A stretch of 17,989 nucleotides of DNA from Bog-756 sp052143895 (GCA_052143895.1 JBKQRT010000386.1:1-17989), one strand, 5' to 3'. Counted from the stretch's first letter, positions 6,824 through 14,743 are shown. The notes: generated by a model from the sequence alone, not told the origin. Program-made: numbers and translations.

Positions 6824-7873
6824 TCAGTGGCCCGCCGGGAAGAAGCGGGCCGGGGGGCCCGCCTGGCGGAGGATCCGCTCGTGGAGCTCGAGCAGGATGC
6901 AGTGCGCCAGCGTCTCCCCGTTGGCCTGGCGTTGCATGAACGGCTGGATCTCGTCCCACGGGCGCGACCAGTGCAGCTGGAGCGTGATGTCCCATGCCGT
7001 CGACCCGGGGTGGGCGGCGATGACCTGTTCGATCTCCTCGAGCCGGTCGGCGTGGTGGGAGATGATCTCTTCGAGGCGGCTCCCGAGGTCGGAGAACCGG
7101 TACTCGTGCCCGGGCAGGACCTCCTCGGTGTCCAGGTTCTGGATCTTGAGGAGGGATTCGAGGTAGTCGCCCAGGGGATTGGGCACCTGCTGGGTGTTGA
7201 CGGAGATGTTCGGCGTGATGCGCGGCAGTACGTGGTCCCCCGAGATCAGCAGTTTGCGGTCCTCGCTGTAGAAGCAGACGTGGCCGGGCGAGTGGCCCGG
7301 GGTCCAGATCGTCCGGAGTGCCCATCCGGGGAGATCGACGTCCCGGCCGTCCTCGAACAAGACGTCGGGAGCGGCCATGGTCACCAGGGACTTGAGGACC
7401 ATCGAGGCGAGCGTCAGGTCGGGCAGCTTCTCGGCGGGGACCCCCGAGTCCGCCAGGAAGTGGGACATGTCCGACAGGAGCGCATCAGTGTCGCCGTAGC
7501 GGGACTCGACCATGATGGCGTCGGCCGGATGGAGCCCGATCCAGGCACCGGACGCCTCGCGCACGCGGCCGGCCAGTCCGTAGTGGTCGGGATGGATGTG
7601 GGTCACCAGGACGGCGCGCACGTCGGACACGCTCCCGCCGGCGGCGGCCAACCCGTCACCGAGCGCGCTCCATGCCTGCTCGGTGTTCCATCCGGCGTCG
7701 ACCAAGGCGACGCCGCCGCCGGCGAGCTCGAGCGCGTAGACCAGCACATAGCGGAGCGGATTGTCGGGGATGGGGACCGGGATCGACCACAGGCCGGGCC
7801 GGACCTGTTCGACCGGCGGGAGGACCTTCAGGTCCCACGCTTCCTTCTGCAGGTTCCCGGTGACGACGACCAC
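6824..7873 (-). CDS. metallo-beta-lactamase-fold hydrolase
   Basis: The product is 349 residues from GTG 7873. All metal ligands of the fold are present: THIHPDH (His92, His94, Asp96, His97), TPGH (His194), SGDH (Asp213) and LPGH (His256). The C-terminal 90 residues (RLEEIEQVIAAHPG through LLELHERIL) look like the winged-helix tail of LACTB2/glyoxalase II-like hydrolases. The substrate is unknown; thioester, phosphodiester and nuclease activities all occur in this family. I chose GTG 7873 because TACCTT at 7885-7880 lies six bases before it, the same leaderless layout as parA. GTG 7888 in the same frame would add five residues but overlaps this -10. The gene is divergent from the GGDEF-EAL gene. 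Confidence 0.9.
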   Translation of the reverse strand: MVVVTGNLQKEAWDLKVLPPVEQVRPGLWSIPVPIPDNPLRYVLVYALELAGGGVALVDAGWNTEQAWSALGDGLAAAGGSVSDVRAVLVTHIHPDHYGLAGRVREASGAWIGLHPADAIMVESRYGDTDALLSDMSHFLADSGVPAEKLPDLTLASMVLKSLVTMAAPDVLFEDGRDVDLPGWALRTIWTPGHSPGHVCFYSEDRKLLISGDHVLPRITPNISVNTQQVPNPLGDYLESLLKIQNLDTEEVLPGHEYRFSDLGSRLEEIISHHADRLEEIEQVIAAHPGSTAWDITLQLHWSRPWDEIQPFMQRQANGETLAHCILLELHERILRQAGPPARFFPAGH

Positions 7874-7879
7874 GCACGC

Positions 7880-7885
7880 AAGGTA
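7880..7885 (-). promoter_or_regulatory. -10 element of the MBL-fold hydrolase, leaderless arrangement
   Basis: TACCTT on the minus strand ends six bases before GTG 7873. No -35 hexamer is recognisable at the matching distance (the six bases are GCCCAA). Confidence 0.5.
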
Positions 7886-7941
7886 CACGGCATCGGCGGT
7901 GGTTGGGCCGGGGCCGGGCGCGTCCCCGACGGCCGAAATCC

Positions 7942-7970
7942 TTGAAGTCGGGGAGGTCAGTGCCTACCAT
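7942..7970 (+). promoter_or_regulatory. sigma-70-like promoter of the PAS-GGDEF-EAL gene
   Basis: TTGAAG (7942-7947) and TACCAT (7965-7970) are separated by exactly 17 bases, the best full promoter in the window. Initiation near 7977 would leave a leader of about 140 bases before GTG 8118, or 15 bases before GTG 7992. This promoter is back-to-back with the hydrolase promoter. Confidence 0.6.
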
Positions 7971-8035
7971 GCTCCTCAACGACGGGGCCGTGTGGTCGGG
8001 CCCGGTGTCACGGAATCCGGATGGGACGGGGAGTC

Positions 8036-8128
8036 ATGGTCGATCATCTCGGGTGGGGGCACGGGGATCGCGTCGGATCGACCGTCGTCGGACGGGCGGC
8101 TGCGGGACGGCGGCCGCGTGGTCGTTGA
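8036..8128 (+). other. possible upstream 30-codon reading frame
   Basis: An ATG at 8036 preceded by a purine-rich ACGGGGAG opens a 30-codon frame (MVDHLGWGHGDRVGS and onward) that ends in TGA at 8126-8128. It overlaps the chosen start of the GGDEF-EAL gene in another frame. It could be a leader peptide that couples translation, or a chance frame. Confidence 0.2.
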
Positions 8129-9800
8129 CGCCACCGGACAGAAGATCGACAAGGCCGCCTGGCGCTACCGGTGGGAGCGACTCCTCCGGACCTGCCCGGA
8201 CCCGTTCCTCGAGATGGACGCGACCGGCATCGTCCTCGAGTGGAACCCGGGCGCTGAGCGGGCGTTCGGCTGGGAGCGTGCCGAGGTGGTGGGGCGTCCC
8301 GGTACCGACACCTTCCTCCCGATGGGGATCCGTCCGTGGGACGTGACCGTCGGTCCCCGTCCGTTCGAGGTGGTGCACCGGGCCGGTCGCGCCGTCAGGG
8401 TCGAGGCCCACCTGTTCTCCACGTCCGGCCGTCCCGGTTCGTCGGTGGCCGGCTTCGTGCGCCTGCGGGAGGAGGCCGGTGGAACGGGACCGCCGGGACT
8501 GTCGCGTGACCTCCTGACCGGGCTGCCCGACCGGGCGCACTTCGTGGTCCGGACGGCCGACGCGGTCGACCGGGGTGGCCCGGTGCCGGGTTCGGTGGCG
8601 GTGGTGCTGCTCGATCTCGACCGGTTCAAGTCGGTCAACAACTCGATGGGCCACGACGTCGGCGACCTACTCCTCGTGTCGGTGGCCGCCCGACTGACGG
8701 AGGTCGCGGGGGACGCCGACCTCGTCGCCCGGTTCGGTGGCGACGAGTTCCTCGCCCTGTTCGAGGCCCCGGCCGGCGCCGCCCGCGCCCGGGCCGACGC
8801 CTTCATCGAACGGGTGCGGGGCGCACTGGCCGCGCCGTTCGTCCTCGGTGGCACCGAGGTCTTCGTCGATGCATCGATGGGCATCGCCCTCAACACGTTC
8901 GGGGTCGACGACACGGCCGAGCTGCTGTCCAACGCCGAAGCCGCCATGTACCGGGCCAAGTGCCGGGGCGGGTCGAGCGTGGAGACGTTCGGCGAGTCGA
9001 TGCGGATCGAGGTCCTTGACCGGATGACCACCGAGCACTCGCTCCACCGGGCCCTCGAGCGGCGCGAGCTGACGGTCCACTACCAGCCGGTCGTGGAGAT
9101 CGACGGTGTGACCACGACCGGGGTCGAGGCGCTCGTCCGCTGGCAACATCCCGTGCAGGGCATGGTCTCCCCCTACCGGTTCATCCCGGTCGCCGAGGAG
9201 AGCGGCCTGATCATCCCGATCGGCGCCTGGGTGCTCGAACAGGCCTGCCATCAGCTCAGCGACTGGCACCAGCGTGAGCGGACCGGTCCCCACGGCTCGA
9301 TCGAGGTGAATCTGTCCGCGCGCCAGATCGACGACACCCGCATCGTGCATACCGTCGAGGAGATCCTCGACCGCACCGGGTTGCCGCCCCAGCATCTGAC
9401 GCTCGAGATCACCGAGAGCGCCCTCATGAAGGACGCGGCGTCCGCCCTCGGCGTCCTCCGCGCCCTGAAGTCGCTCGGCGTGCTGCTCGCCATCGACGAC
9501 TTCGGCACCGGCTATTCGTCGTTGAGCTACCTCCAGCGGTTCCCGCTGGACATCCTCAAGGTGGACCGGTCGTTCGTCGAGGGCCTGGGGACGAGCCCCG
9601 AGGGTGAGGCGATCGTTTCGGCGGTGATCACGCTGGCGCACGCTCTGGGGCTCCAGGTAGTGGCCGAGGGCGTGGAGACCACTCGGCAGCTGGAGGTGCT
9701 CCGGGCCTTCGGGTGCGACCTCGCCCAGGGCTACCTCTTCTCCCGCCCGCTGCCCGCATCCGAGATCGCCGCGTCCTTCGGGCTCGCCGTCGGGGCGTGA
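8118..9800 (+). CDS. PAS-GGDEF-EAL cyclic-di-GMP protein, EAL site intact
   Basis: From GTG 8118 the product is 560 residues with no membrane segment, so it is cytoplasmic. A PAS domain occupies about 18-115. The GGDEF domain is 130-290, with LLDLDRFKSVNNSMGHD and an intact GGDEF at 207-211. The position of the inhibitory RxxD site reads GDAD (198-201), so product inhibition is probably absent. The EAL domain is 302-555 with EALVRW (337-342), NLS (398-400), EITES (430-434), DDFGTGYSS (460-468), KVD (481-483) and EGVET (517-521): every residue needed for phosphodiesterase activity. The start is uncertain; GTG 7992 would add 42 residues of unconvincing sequence. A 30-codon frame (8036-8128) overlaps the start. 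A hairpin follows the stop. Confidence 0.9.
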   Translation: MVVDATGQKIDKAAWRYRWERLLRTCPDPFLEMDATGIVLEWNPGAERAFGWERAEVVGRPGTDTFLPMGIRPWDVTVGPRPFEVVHRAGRAVRVEAHLFSTSGRPGSSVAGFVRLREEAGGTGPPGLSRDLLTGLPDRAHFVVRTADAVDRGGPVPGSVAVVLLDLDRFKSVNNSMGHDVGDLLLVSVAARLTEVAGDADLVARFGGDEFLALFEAPAGAARARADAFIERVRGALAAPFVLGGTEVFVDASMGIALNTFGVDDTAELLSNAEAAMYRAKCRGGSSVETFGESMRIEVLDRMTTEHSLHRALERRELTVHYQPVVEIDGVTTTGVEALVRWQHPVQGMVSPYRFIPVAEESGLIIPIGAWVLEQACHQLSDWHQRERTGPHGSIEVNLSARQIDDTRIVHTVEEILDRTGLPPQHLTLEITESALMKDAASALGVLRALKSLGVLLAIDDFGTGYSSLSYLQRFPLDILKVDRSFVEGLGTSPEGEAIVSAVITLAHALGLQVVAEGVETTRQLEVLRAFGCDLAQGYLFSRPLPASEIAASFGLAVGA

Positions 9801-9820
9801 CCGGGCGCCGACCCGCCCGG
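9801..9820 (+). terminator. hairpin directly after the GGDEF-EAL stop codon
   Basis: CCGGGCG (9801-9807) and CGCCCGG (9814-9820) form a perfect seven-pair stem with a six-base loop, starting at the base after TGA. There is no T-run, so it is a weak or Rho-assisted terminator candidate. It also separates the gene from the opposing tRNA-Pro. Confidence 0.4.
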
Positions 9821-9841
9821 GCGCTGTCCCGCCGGACTGCG

Positions 9842-9915
9842 TCGGGAAGGCGGGATTTGAACCCGCGACCTCCTGCTCCCAAAGCAGGCGCGCTGCCAAG
9901 CTGCGCTACTTCCCG
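9842..9915 (-). tRNA. tRNA-Pro (anticodon TGG)
   Basis: The acceptor stem CGGGAAG pairs with CTTCCCG, the D arm is GCGC/GCGC, the anticodon stem CCTGC/GCAGG carries loop TTTGGGA with anticodon TGG, and the T arm is GCGGG/CCCGC around TTCAAAT. The discriminator is A at 9842; CCA is not encoded. It stands alone on minus between two plus-strand genes. Confidence 0.96.
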
Positions 9916-10004
9916 GTCGTCGCTGCCGCCCTCCCGCTCGGCGGCACCGACATCCAGCGTAGGCCAGGACGCGGCCGGGTAACCGCAACCTCGACCGCAC
10001 CCGA

Positions 10005-10010
10005 TAGCGT
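10005..10010 (+). promoter_or_regulatory. -10 element of ppx-like gene, leaderless arrangement
   Basis: TAGCGT ends seven bases before ATG 10018. There is no ribosome site and no convincing -35 hexamer. This is the same layout as at 4761 and 14732. Confidence 0.6.
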
Positions 10011-10017
10011 CTCGCCG

Positions 10018-10974
10018 ATGCCGACCGTCCGTGTAGCCGTCTTCGACCTGGGGAGCAGCTCGTTCCACCTGATGGTCGTCGACGCAACCCGCGACGGCCG
10101 GCTGAGCCCGGTGCTGCGGCGCCGGTCTTTCCTCCATCTCGGCACGGAGGTGGCAAGGACCGGCGCCGTTCCGGCCGACCGGGCCGCGTCAGCCGTCCGC
10201 ACGGTGCGACGGCTGCGCATGGCGGCCGACGACGCCGGCGCCGACGTGGTCGTCGCGCTGGCCACCGCCGCGCTCCGCGACGCCGCCAACGGCCCGAAGC
10301 TGGTCGACCGGATCGAGCAGGTGCTGGGCAGCACGGTGACGCTGCTCACCGGCGAGGAGGAGGCACGGCTGTGCTTCCTCGGCCAACGGGCCGGCGTCTG
10401 GGTCGGACGGGATCCCGTCCTCGGTCTCGACCTCGGGGGCGGCAGCCTGGAGGCTGGGATCGGCACAGCCGACGAGGTGACCGCGGTGGCGAGCGTGGCA
10501 CTCGGGACCGCTCGGCTCCGTGGCGAGCTCGGCACCGGCGACGTGCTCACGGCGGCCGATCGTGCCGCGGTGACCGAGTTGGCGCTGTCCCGGGCGGATC
10601 CCATCCGGTCGATGCTGGAGCGGCACCCCTCGGCCGGTGCCCGGGTGATCGCCAGCGGCGGGACCGTGCGCGCCCTCGCCCGCCTAGCCCTCGCGCTGTA
10701 CCGTCCACTCGGCCAGTCCGGGAGGGCGTCGTCGCTCCCGGTCAACCAGGTGGAATTACCCGCCGGCCAGCTCCACGAGCTGGCCGATCAGCTGGCGACC
10801 CTCGATCTCGACGCCCGGCTCGCCCTCCCTGGCATCCAGAGCCGCCGGGCACCGTTGCTTCCGATCGGGGCCGTCGTCCTCTCCACTCTGGTGGAGCGGC
10901 TGGGCCTCCAGCGTCTGGTGGTCAGCGAGTGGGGCCTGCGGGAAGGCGCCGTGATCAGCGCCTTGTCCCTCTGA
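10018..10974 (+). CDS. Ppx/GppA-family phosphatase (exopolyphosphatase-like)
   Basis: The product is 318 residues, covering the two actin-like domains only; the C-terminal HD-like domain of long Ppx and GppA enzymes is absent, as in the short actinobacterial forms. It shows the phosphate-1 motif FDLGSSSFHLMV (9-20), the catalytic glutamate region GEEEARLCFLG (112-122), the phosphate-2 motif LDLGGGSLE (137-145) and the adenosine-type motif ASGGTVRALA. Members hydrolyse polyphosphate ends or the pentaphosphate alarmone pppGpp; short actinobacterial ones vary in which they prefer, so I leave the symbol blank. ATG 10018 is preceded by a leaderless -10. It is convergent with the DUF5679 gene. Confidence 0.9.
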   Translation: MPTVRVAVFDLGSSSFHLMVVDATRDGRLSPVLRRRSFLHLGTEVARTGAVPADRAASAVRTVRRLRMAADDAGADVVVALATAALRDAANGPKLVDRIEQVLGSTVTLLTGEEEARLCFLGQRAGVWVGRDPVLGLDLGGGSLEAGIGTADEVTAVASVALGTARLRGELGTGDVLTAADRAAVTELALSRADPIRSMLERHPSAGARVIASGGTVRALARLALALYRPLGQSGRASSLPVNQVELPAGQLHELADQLATLDLDARLALPGIQSRRAPLLPIGAVVLSTLVERLGLQRLVVSEWGLREGAVISALSL

Positions 10975-10999
10975 CCCGTCCGACCGCGTGACGACGGGG

Positions 11000-11017
11000 C
11001 CCCCGTCCCCTCGGGGG
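11000..11017. terminator. hairpin between convergent genes
   Basis: CCCCCG (11000-11005) and CGGGGG (11012-11017) pair around the loop TCCCCT, halfway between the stops of the Ppx-like gene (10974) and the DUF5679 gene (11034). It would work in both directions, but no T-run follows on either strand. Confidence 0.4.
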
Positions 11018-11033
11018 TGGTCGCCGAAGGGGG

Positions 11034-11186
11034 TCAGGCCTTCTTGCCGAGGATCCTGTTCATCCCGGTCCCGCAGACCGGGCACTTCCCTTTGGCCGAC
11101 CGCCGGCCGTTGGCCATCTCCACCTCTTCACCGTCGAACTGCCGCTTCTCACGGCACTTCACGCAGTAACCCTCATACGACGCCAT
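11034..11186 (-). CDS. DUF5679-type small zinc protein
   Basis: The product is 50 residues, starting MASYEGYCVKC and ending MNRILGKKA. Two CxxC pairs, CVKC (8, 11) and CPVC (35, 38), are separated by FDGEEVEMANGRRSAKGK, which makes a compact zinc ribbon. The order and spacing match DUF5679, a family of very short proteins of unknown function common in Actinobacteria. The ATG at 11186 has an excellent ribosome site (GAGGAGGAGCC directly upstream). Zinc binding and a role in nucleic-acid or ribosome contact are family-level guesses. A palindrome containing a -10-like TACGTT lies 50 bases upstream. Confidence 0.9.
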   Translation of the reverse strand: MASYEGYCVKCREKRQFDGEEVEMANGRRSAKGKCPVCGTGMNRILGKKA

Positions 11187-11229
11187 GGCTCCTCCTCATG
11201 TTCGGATGCCGAGCACCCGGTGATCGGAT

Positions 11230-11248
11230 GGACCGAACGTATCGGTCC
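11230..11248 (-). promoter_or_regulatory. palindrome over the DUF5679 promoter
   Basis: GGACCGA (11230-11236) and TCGGTCC (11242-11248) are perfect inverted arms around ACGTA. On the minus strand TACGTT (11241-11236), a plausible -10 of the DUF5679 gene, sits in the centre. Initiation near 11229 would give a 43-base leader containing the ribosome site. Operator function is inferred. Confidence 0.4.
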
Positions 11249-11310
11249 GGACCGGGCCAGGGGGGGATGGCGACCCCGATTGCTTGCTGGAGTTAGCAGT
11301 CGGTGCGCCG

Positions 11311-11326
11311 CCCGGGACCTCCCGGG
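11311..11326 (-). terminator. hairpin just after the sensor-GGDEF-EAL gene
   Basis: CCCGGGA and TCCCGGG (11311-11317 and 11320-11326) are perfect arms with a two-base gap, so at least five or six pairs with a four-base loop can form. It begins five bases past the TGA at 11331. There is no T-run. Confidence 0.4.
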
Positions 11327-11330
11327 GGGC

Positions 11331-14300
11331 TCATTCGAGGCCGTCTCCGAGGACCACCCGATCATCTGCCGTGGCGATGACGGTCATCATCGCCAGGATC
11401 TCCTCCGGTGGCAGCGGCGGGCTGAAGAAGTAGCCCTGGGCGGTCGTACACCCGCGCTGCAGGAGGACCCGGCTCTGCAGGGAGGTCTCGACGCCCTCGG
11501 CCACGCACTCGAGGCCGAGCCGGTGGGCCATGGTGATGATGGCGGTGACCAGTGCGTCGTTCTCGCCGTCGGGGGCGAGGACCTGGACGAAGGAATTGTC
11601 GATCTTGAGGGTGCTGACCGGAAAGGCACCGATCCGGCTCAGCGAGGAGTTCCCTGTCCCGAAGTTGTCGATAGTGAACCGCACCCCGAGGCGACGGAGC
11701 CGGTCGATGTTCTCCCGGGCCGGCCCCCCCTTGTCGAGGACCACCCGTTTGGTGATCTCCAGCTCCAGCAGTGTCGGGTCCAGGCCGGAGGCGGCCAGCG
11801 CTCGCTCGGTGTGATCGAACAGATCGGGGTCGGAGAGGTCGCGGGACGCCAGGTTGACCGAGAGCCGCAACGGTCGGAGCCCCTGGTCGAGCCAGGCGCG
11901 GGCCTGACGGCAGGTCTCCTCGAGGACCCAGGAGTCGATGGCCACGATGACCTCGTTTCGCTCCGCCACGGAGATGAAGGCCGACGGCTCGAGCACGCCG
12001 AGGGTCGGGTGCCGCCACCGCACGAGCGCCTCGACGCCGACCACCTGCGAGGTGCGGAGGTCGATGTAGGGCTGATAGAGCACGAAGAACTCGTCGTGCT
12101 CGAGGGCGTCCACGAGATCGGCGGCGAGCGACCGGTCGTCGACGGCGTGGTCGGCGTCATCGGGATCCGGACTCGGAGGGCCCGAGTACATCTGGAAGGC
12201 GTTCCGACCGCGCGCCTTCGCCCGGTACATGGCCTCGTCGGCCCGGCTCAGCAGCTCGTCGTACGAGTCGCCGTGGTCGGGTGCCATGGCAATGCCGATG
12301 GAGGCCGAGGTCTCGACGTCCTCGCCGAAGACGACGAAGGGGGAGCTCATCGCCTCGAGCGAGCGTTGGGCGAGCTGGTCGATGGAGACCTGGTCGGAGA
12401 GGCCGGGCAGGAGGATGGCGAACTCGTCACCCCCGACCCGCGCCACCGTGTCCTGGCGACGCACGGTGTCCACCAGGCGCCGGGCCACCTGCTGGATGAG
12501 GTCGTCCCCGGCGCCGTGGCCGAGCGTGTCGTTGATCGACTTGAAGTGGTCGAGGTCGACGAAGAACATGCAGACCGGCTCGCCCACCCGGCGCGAGCGG
12601 ACGAGCTCCTGCTCGACCCGGTCCTCGAACAGCCGGCGGTTGGGCAGCCCGGTCAGCGCGTCGTGCCAGGCCATGTGCGAGACCTTTTCGAGGAGGCTGA
12701 GGTTCTGCAGCGCCGTGGCAGCCTGGTCGGCGAGGCCGCGCAGTCGCTCGTGGAGCTCGCCGTCGCGGCTGGAAGAAGGAGAGGTGTCCGACCCGTAGTC
12801 GGCCGCCACGACCCCGAGGAACTCCCCGGCAGCGAAGAGCGGGGCGATCACCGAGGCGGCGGTCCCCGGCCAGTCGAGGCGGCGGCGCAGGTAGGGATCC
12901 GCGGTCGACTGGTCGATCACCATCACCTCCCGCTGTTCCATCATCCGGACCACCAGTGGATCGTCGGTGCGGACGGCCACGGGGCCGGACCCGGCGTCGC
13001 CCGGGTGCTCGGCCGCGTCGGTGGCCGAGACCGTGACACCCGCCACGTATCCGTTGACGAGCACCGGATCCTCCGCGTCCCGTTCCACGACCGTGCCCTC
13101 GCGTCCTTCCTCGTGACCGTGGACGGACCCGTTCACCGATCTTCCGGGCTCGCGGTCGGCGGCGCCGGATCCGAGGTCCGCGTCCGGTGGCTGCAGCCCG
13201 GAGGTGCGAGCGCTCGGGCGCAACGCCCCCTCGCCGCTGTCCCACAGATAGACGGTGGACTGGTCGCACCCGGTCACCGACGGCACCGTGTCGGCCAGGA
13301 GCTGGACGAGTTCGGGCACGGCCGTCACCCGAGACAGCGCCTCGGCGAAGGACAGGAGGGTGCGCGCCGTTGCATCGCTCCGCCTGGCGTCGGCTAGGAC
13401 ACCGAACACGTCGAGCGTGGTGGCCGCATACCCGGCGTAGTGGCGGAGGATCCGGGACTCCGCTCGTGGTGGCACGCCGCCGGGCGGGAGGAACTCGACC
13501 AGGCGGCCGTAGTGCCGGCGGGAGGAGGCGATGTCGACGATGAGGCGGGTGCCGCCGGCATCGTCGGGCTCCGGGGCCCAGAGCTCGGCGGCCAGCGCCT
13601 GAGCCTCGTCGGGGACGAGGCCGCGGTAGTGGAGCTGGATCGGGGTGCCGGGTCGGATCCGCACCATCAGGAGGTAGGTGAGGGAGCTGACCACGGCATC
13701 GGCCCGCGAGGCGATCTGCGACAGGAGCGGCTCGAGGTCGTCCCCCAACAGCTCGGAGGCGGTGGCGGAGGCCCCTTCGGCCAGCACCTCCAGACGGTCG
13801 AGCTCGTACTGCAGCTCCCCGAGGGCGGCTCTCGGGAGCTGCTGGTTGTCGGCCCGGCGCGAGCCGGGGGCGAAGCCGAACGCCCGGCGCTCGTGGGCCT
13901 GCCCGGGTCCCGGCGGCGGGACCTGATCGTCGTCGCCGTCGAGCAGGTCACCGCCCTCCGCTGGCGCCGGCTCCTCTTCCGGTGCGTTCCGGTCGGGACC
14001 GTCCCAGCTCAGGGAGTAGAGACAGTAGCGGCCGCCCCGCGCGCTGCACTCGTGTTCGGAGACGAGGGCGGGCTCCCCTCCGAACAGGGTCGGGACCGAG
14101 GCGAGCAGTCCCCGGGTGAGCTCGCAGAGGTGGGCGTGGCGGTGGGGGGCGTCACGCGGACTGATCCGGATGAGCGCATGACCGCTCGCCACCTCGAGTG
14201 CCACCGCGTCCGAGGTCTGCTCGAAATGGTCGACCAGGGGAGCGACGTGCTTCAGGACCGTATCGGTGGCGCCGAGGGAGGCCAGGCGGTCGACGAATTC

Positions 14301-14594
14301 GGAGGCCTCCGCCGGGTGGAGCAGCGCCTCGCCCACGTGCACCCCCACGGCACCGTCACCGGTCACCAGGGCGGCCGCGTTGAACAGCGCGACCGTCTGG
14401 TGCAGCGAGCTCCAGAGCGACGGGTCCGCCAGATCGGAGAACGGCCGACGATCGCCGGCGAGCGCCAGGGTCTGGGCGACGCTGCCATCCCCGCCGTGGG
14501 CGTGGACGGCGGTGATCAGGGCGCCGATGACCGCCCCCGACACCGCGTGGTGCTCTCCGGACCGATGTCCGGCGTACTCAACCTCGACGGTCAT
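11331..14594 (-). CDS. V4R-like sensor-GAF-GGDEF-EAL protein, EAL site degenerate
   Basis: The product is 1087 residues with no membrane segment. Residues 15-200 look like a V4R or AraC-type ligand-sensing domain ending in HECSARGGRYCLY, with cysteines 183 and 191. Residues 205-250 are an acidic, Pro-rich linker. A helical region at 255-400 precedes a GAF-like domain (about 405-635) split by an 80-residue acidic insert. The GGDEF domain is 637-805, with GGDEF at 721-725 and an inhibitory site RRQD at 712-715, so cyclase activity with feedback is expected. The EAL domain is 825-1075: EALVRW (855-860) and EGVET (1033-1037) remain, but loop 6 reads DNFGTGNSS (976-984) instead of DDFGTGYSS and EITE is EITK. 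Phosphodiesterase activity is therefore doubtful. ATG 14594 has a weak ribosome site. It is divergent from the glutathione peroxidase. Confidence 0.9.
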   Translation of the reverse strand: MTVEVEYAGHRSGEHHAVSGAVIGALITAVHAHGGDGSVAQTLALAGDRRPFSDLADPSLWSSLHQTVALFNAAALVTGDGAVGVHVGEALLHPAEASEFVDRLASLGATDTVLKHVAPLVDHFEQTSDAVALEVASGHALIRISPRDAPHRHAHLCELTRGLLASVPTLFGGEPALVSEHECSARGGRYCLYSLSWDGPDRNAPEEEPAPAEGGDLLDGDDDQVPPPGPGQAHERRAFGFAPGSRRADNQQLPRAALGELQYELDRLEVLAEGASATASELLGDDLEPLLSQIASRADAVVSSLTYLLMVRIRPGTPIQLHYRGLVPDEAQALAAELWAPEPDDAGGTRLIVDIASSRRHYGRLVEFLPPGGVPPRAESRILRHYAGYAATTLDVFGVLADARRSDATARTLLSFAEALSRVTAVPELVQLLADTVPSVTGCDQSTVYLWDSGEGALRPSARTSGLQPPDADLGSGAADREPGRSVNGSVHGHEEGREGTVVERDAEDPVLVNGYVAGVTVSATDAAEHPGDAGSGPVAVRTDDPLVVRMMEQREVMVIDQSTADPYLRRRLDWPGTAASVIAPLFAAGEFLGVVAADYGSDTSPSSSRDGELHERLRGLADQAATALQNLSLLEKVSHMAWHDALTGLPNRRLFEDRVEQELVRSRRVGEPVCMFFVDLDHFKSINDTLGHGAGDDLIQQVARRLVDTVRRQDTVARVGGDEFAILLPGLSDQVSIDQLAQRSLEAMSSPFVVFGEDVETSASIGIAMAPDHGDSYDELLSRADEAMYRAKARGRNAFQMYSGPPSPDPDDADHAVDDRSLAADLVDALEHDEFFVLYQPYIDLRTSQVVGVEALVRWRHPTLGVLEPSAFISVAERNEVIVAIDSWVLEETCRQARAWLDQGLRPLRLSVNLASRDLSDPDLFDHTERALAASGLDPTLLELEITKRVVLDKGGPARENIDRLRRLGVRFTIDNFGTGNSSLSRIGAFPVSTLKIDNSFVQVLAPDGENDALVTAIITMAHRLGLECVAEGVETSLQSRVLLQRGCTTAQGYFFSPPLPPEEILAMMTVIATADDRVVLGDGLE

Positions 14595-14731
14595 CGCTCG
14601 TCATCCAACCCCTCGGTGCCGTCAGCACTTCATGCCCTGCGTGGTCCTTGCTCCTAGCTTCGACCAACGGTGGCCCCACCTTTACCCTTCGGCAGGCGCC
14701 GATTCAGGGGTGGACGGCCCGGAACGGGCAC

Positions 14732-14737
14732 TACGCT
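14732..14737 (+). promoter_or_regulatory. -10 element of glutathione peroxidase, leaderless arrangement
   Basis: TACGCT ends six bases before ATG 14744, with no ribosome site between. A weak -35-like GTGGAC lies at 14710-14715, 16 bases upstream. Confidence 0.6.
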
Positions 14738-14743
14738 TCCACC

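Noticed and set aside
6827..7945. Plus-strand 372-codon frame
   Set aside because: It is antisense to the hydrolase with complete metal ligands; its own composition is rich in Val-Gly-Asp-Arg without motifs.
11220..13397. Plus-strand 725-codon frame
   Set aside because: It is antisense to the GGDEF-EAL domains, which contain all family motifs; long open antisense frames are expected at this G+C content.
14648..14743. Upstream extension of the glutathione peroxidase
   Set aside because: The promoter hexamer lies inside it and homology to the family starts at ATG 14744.
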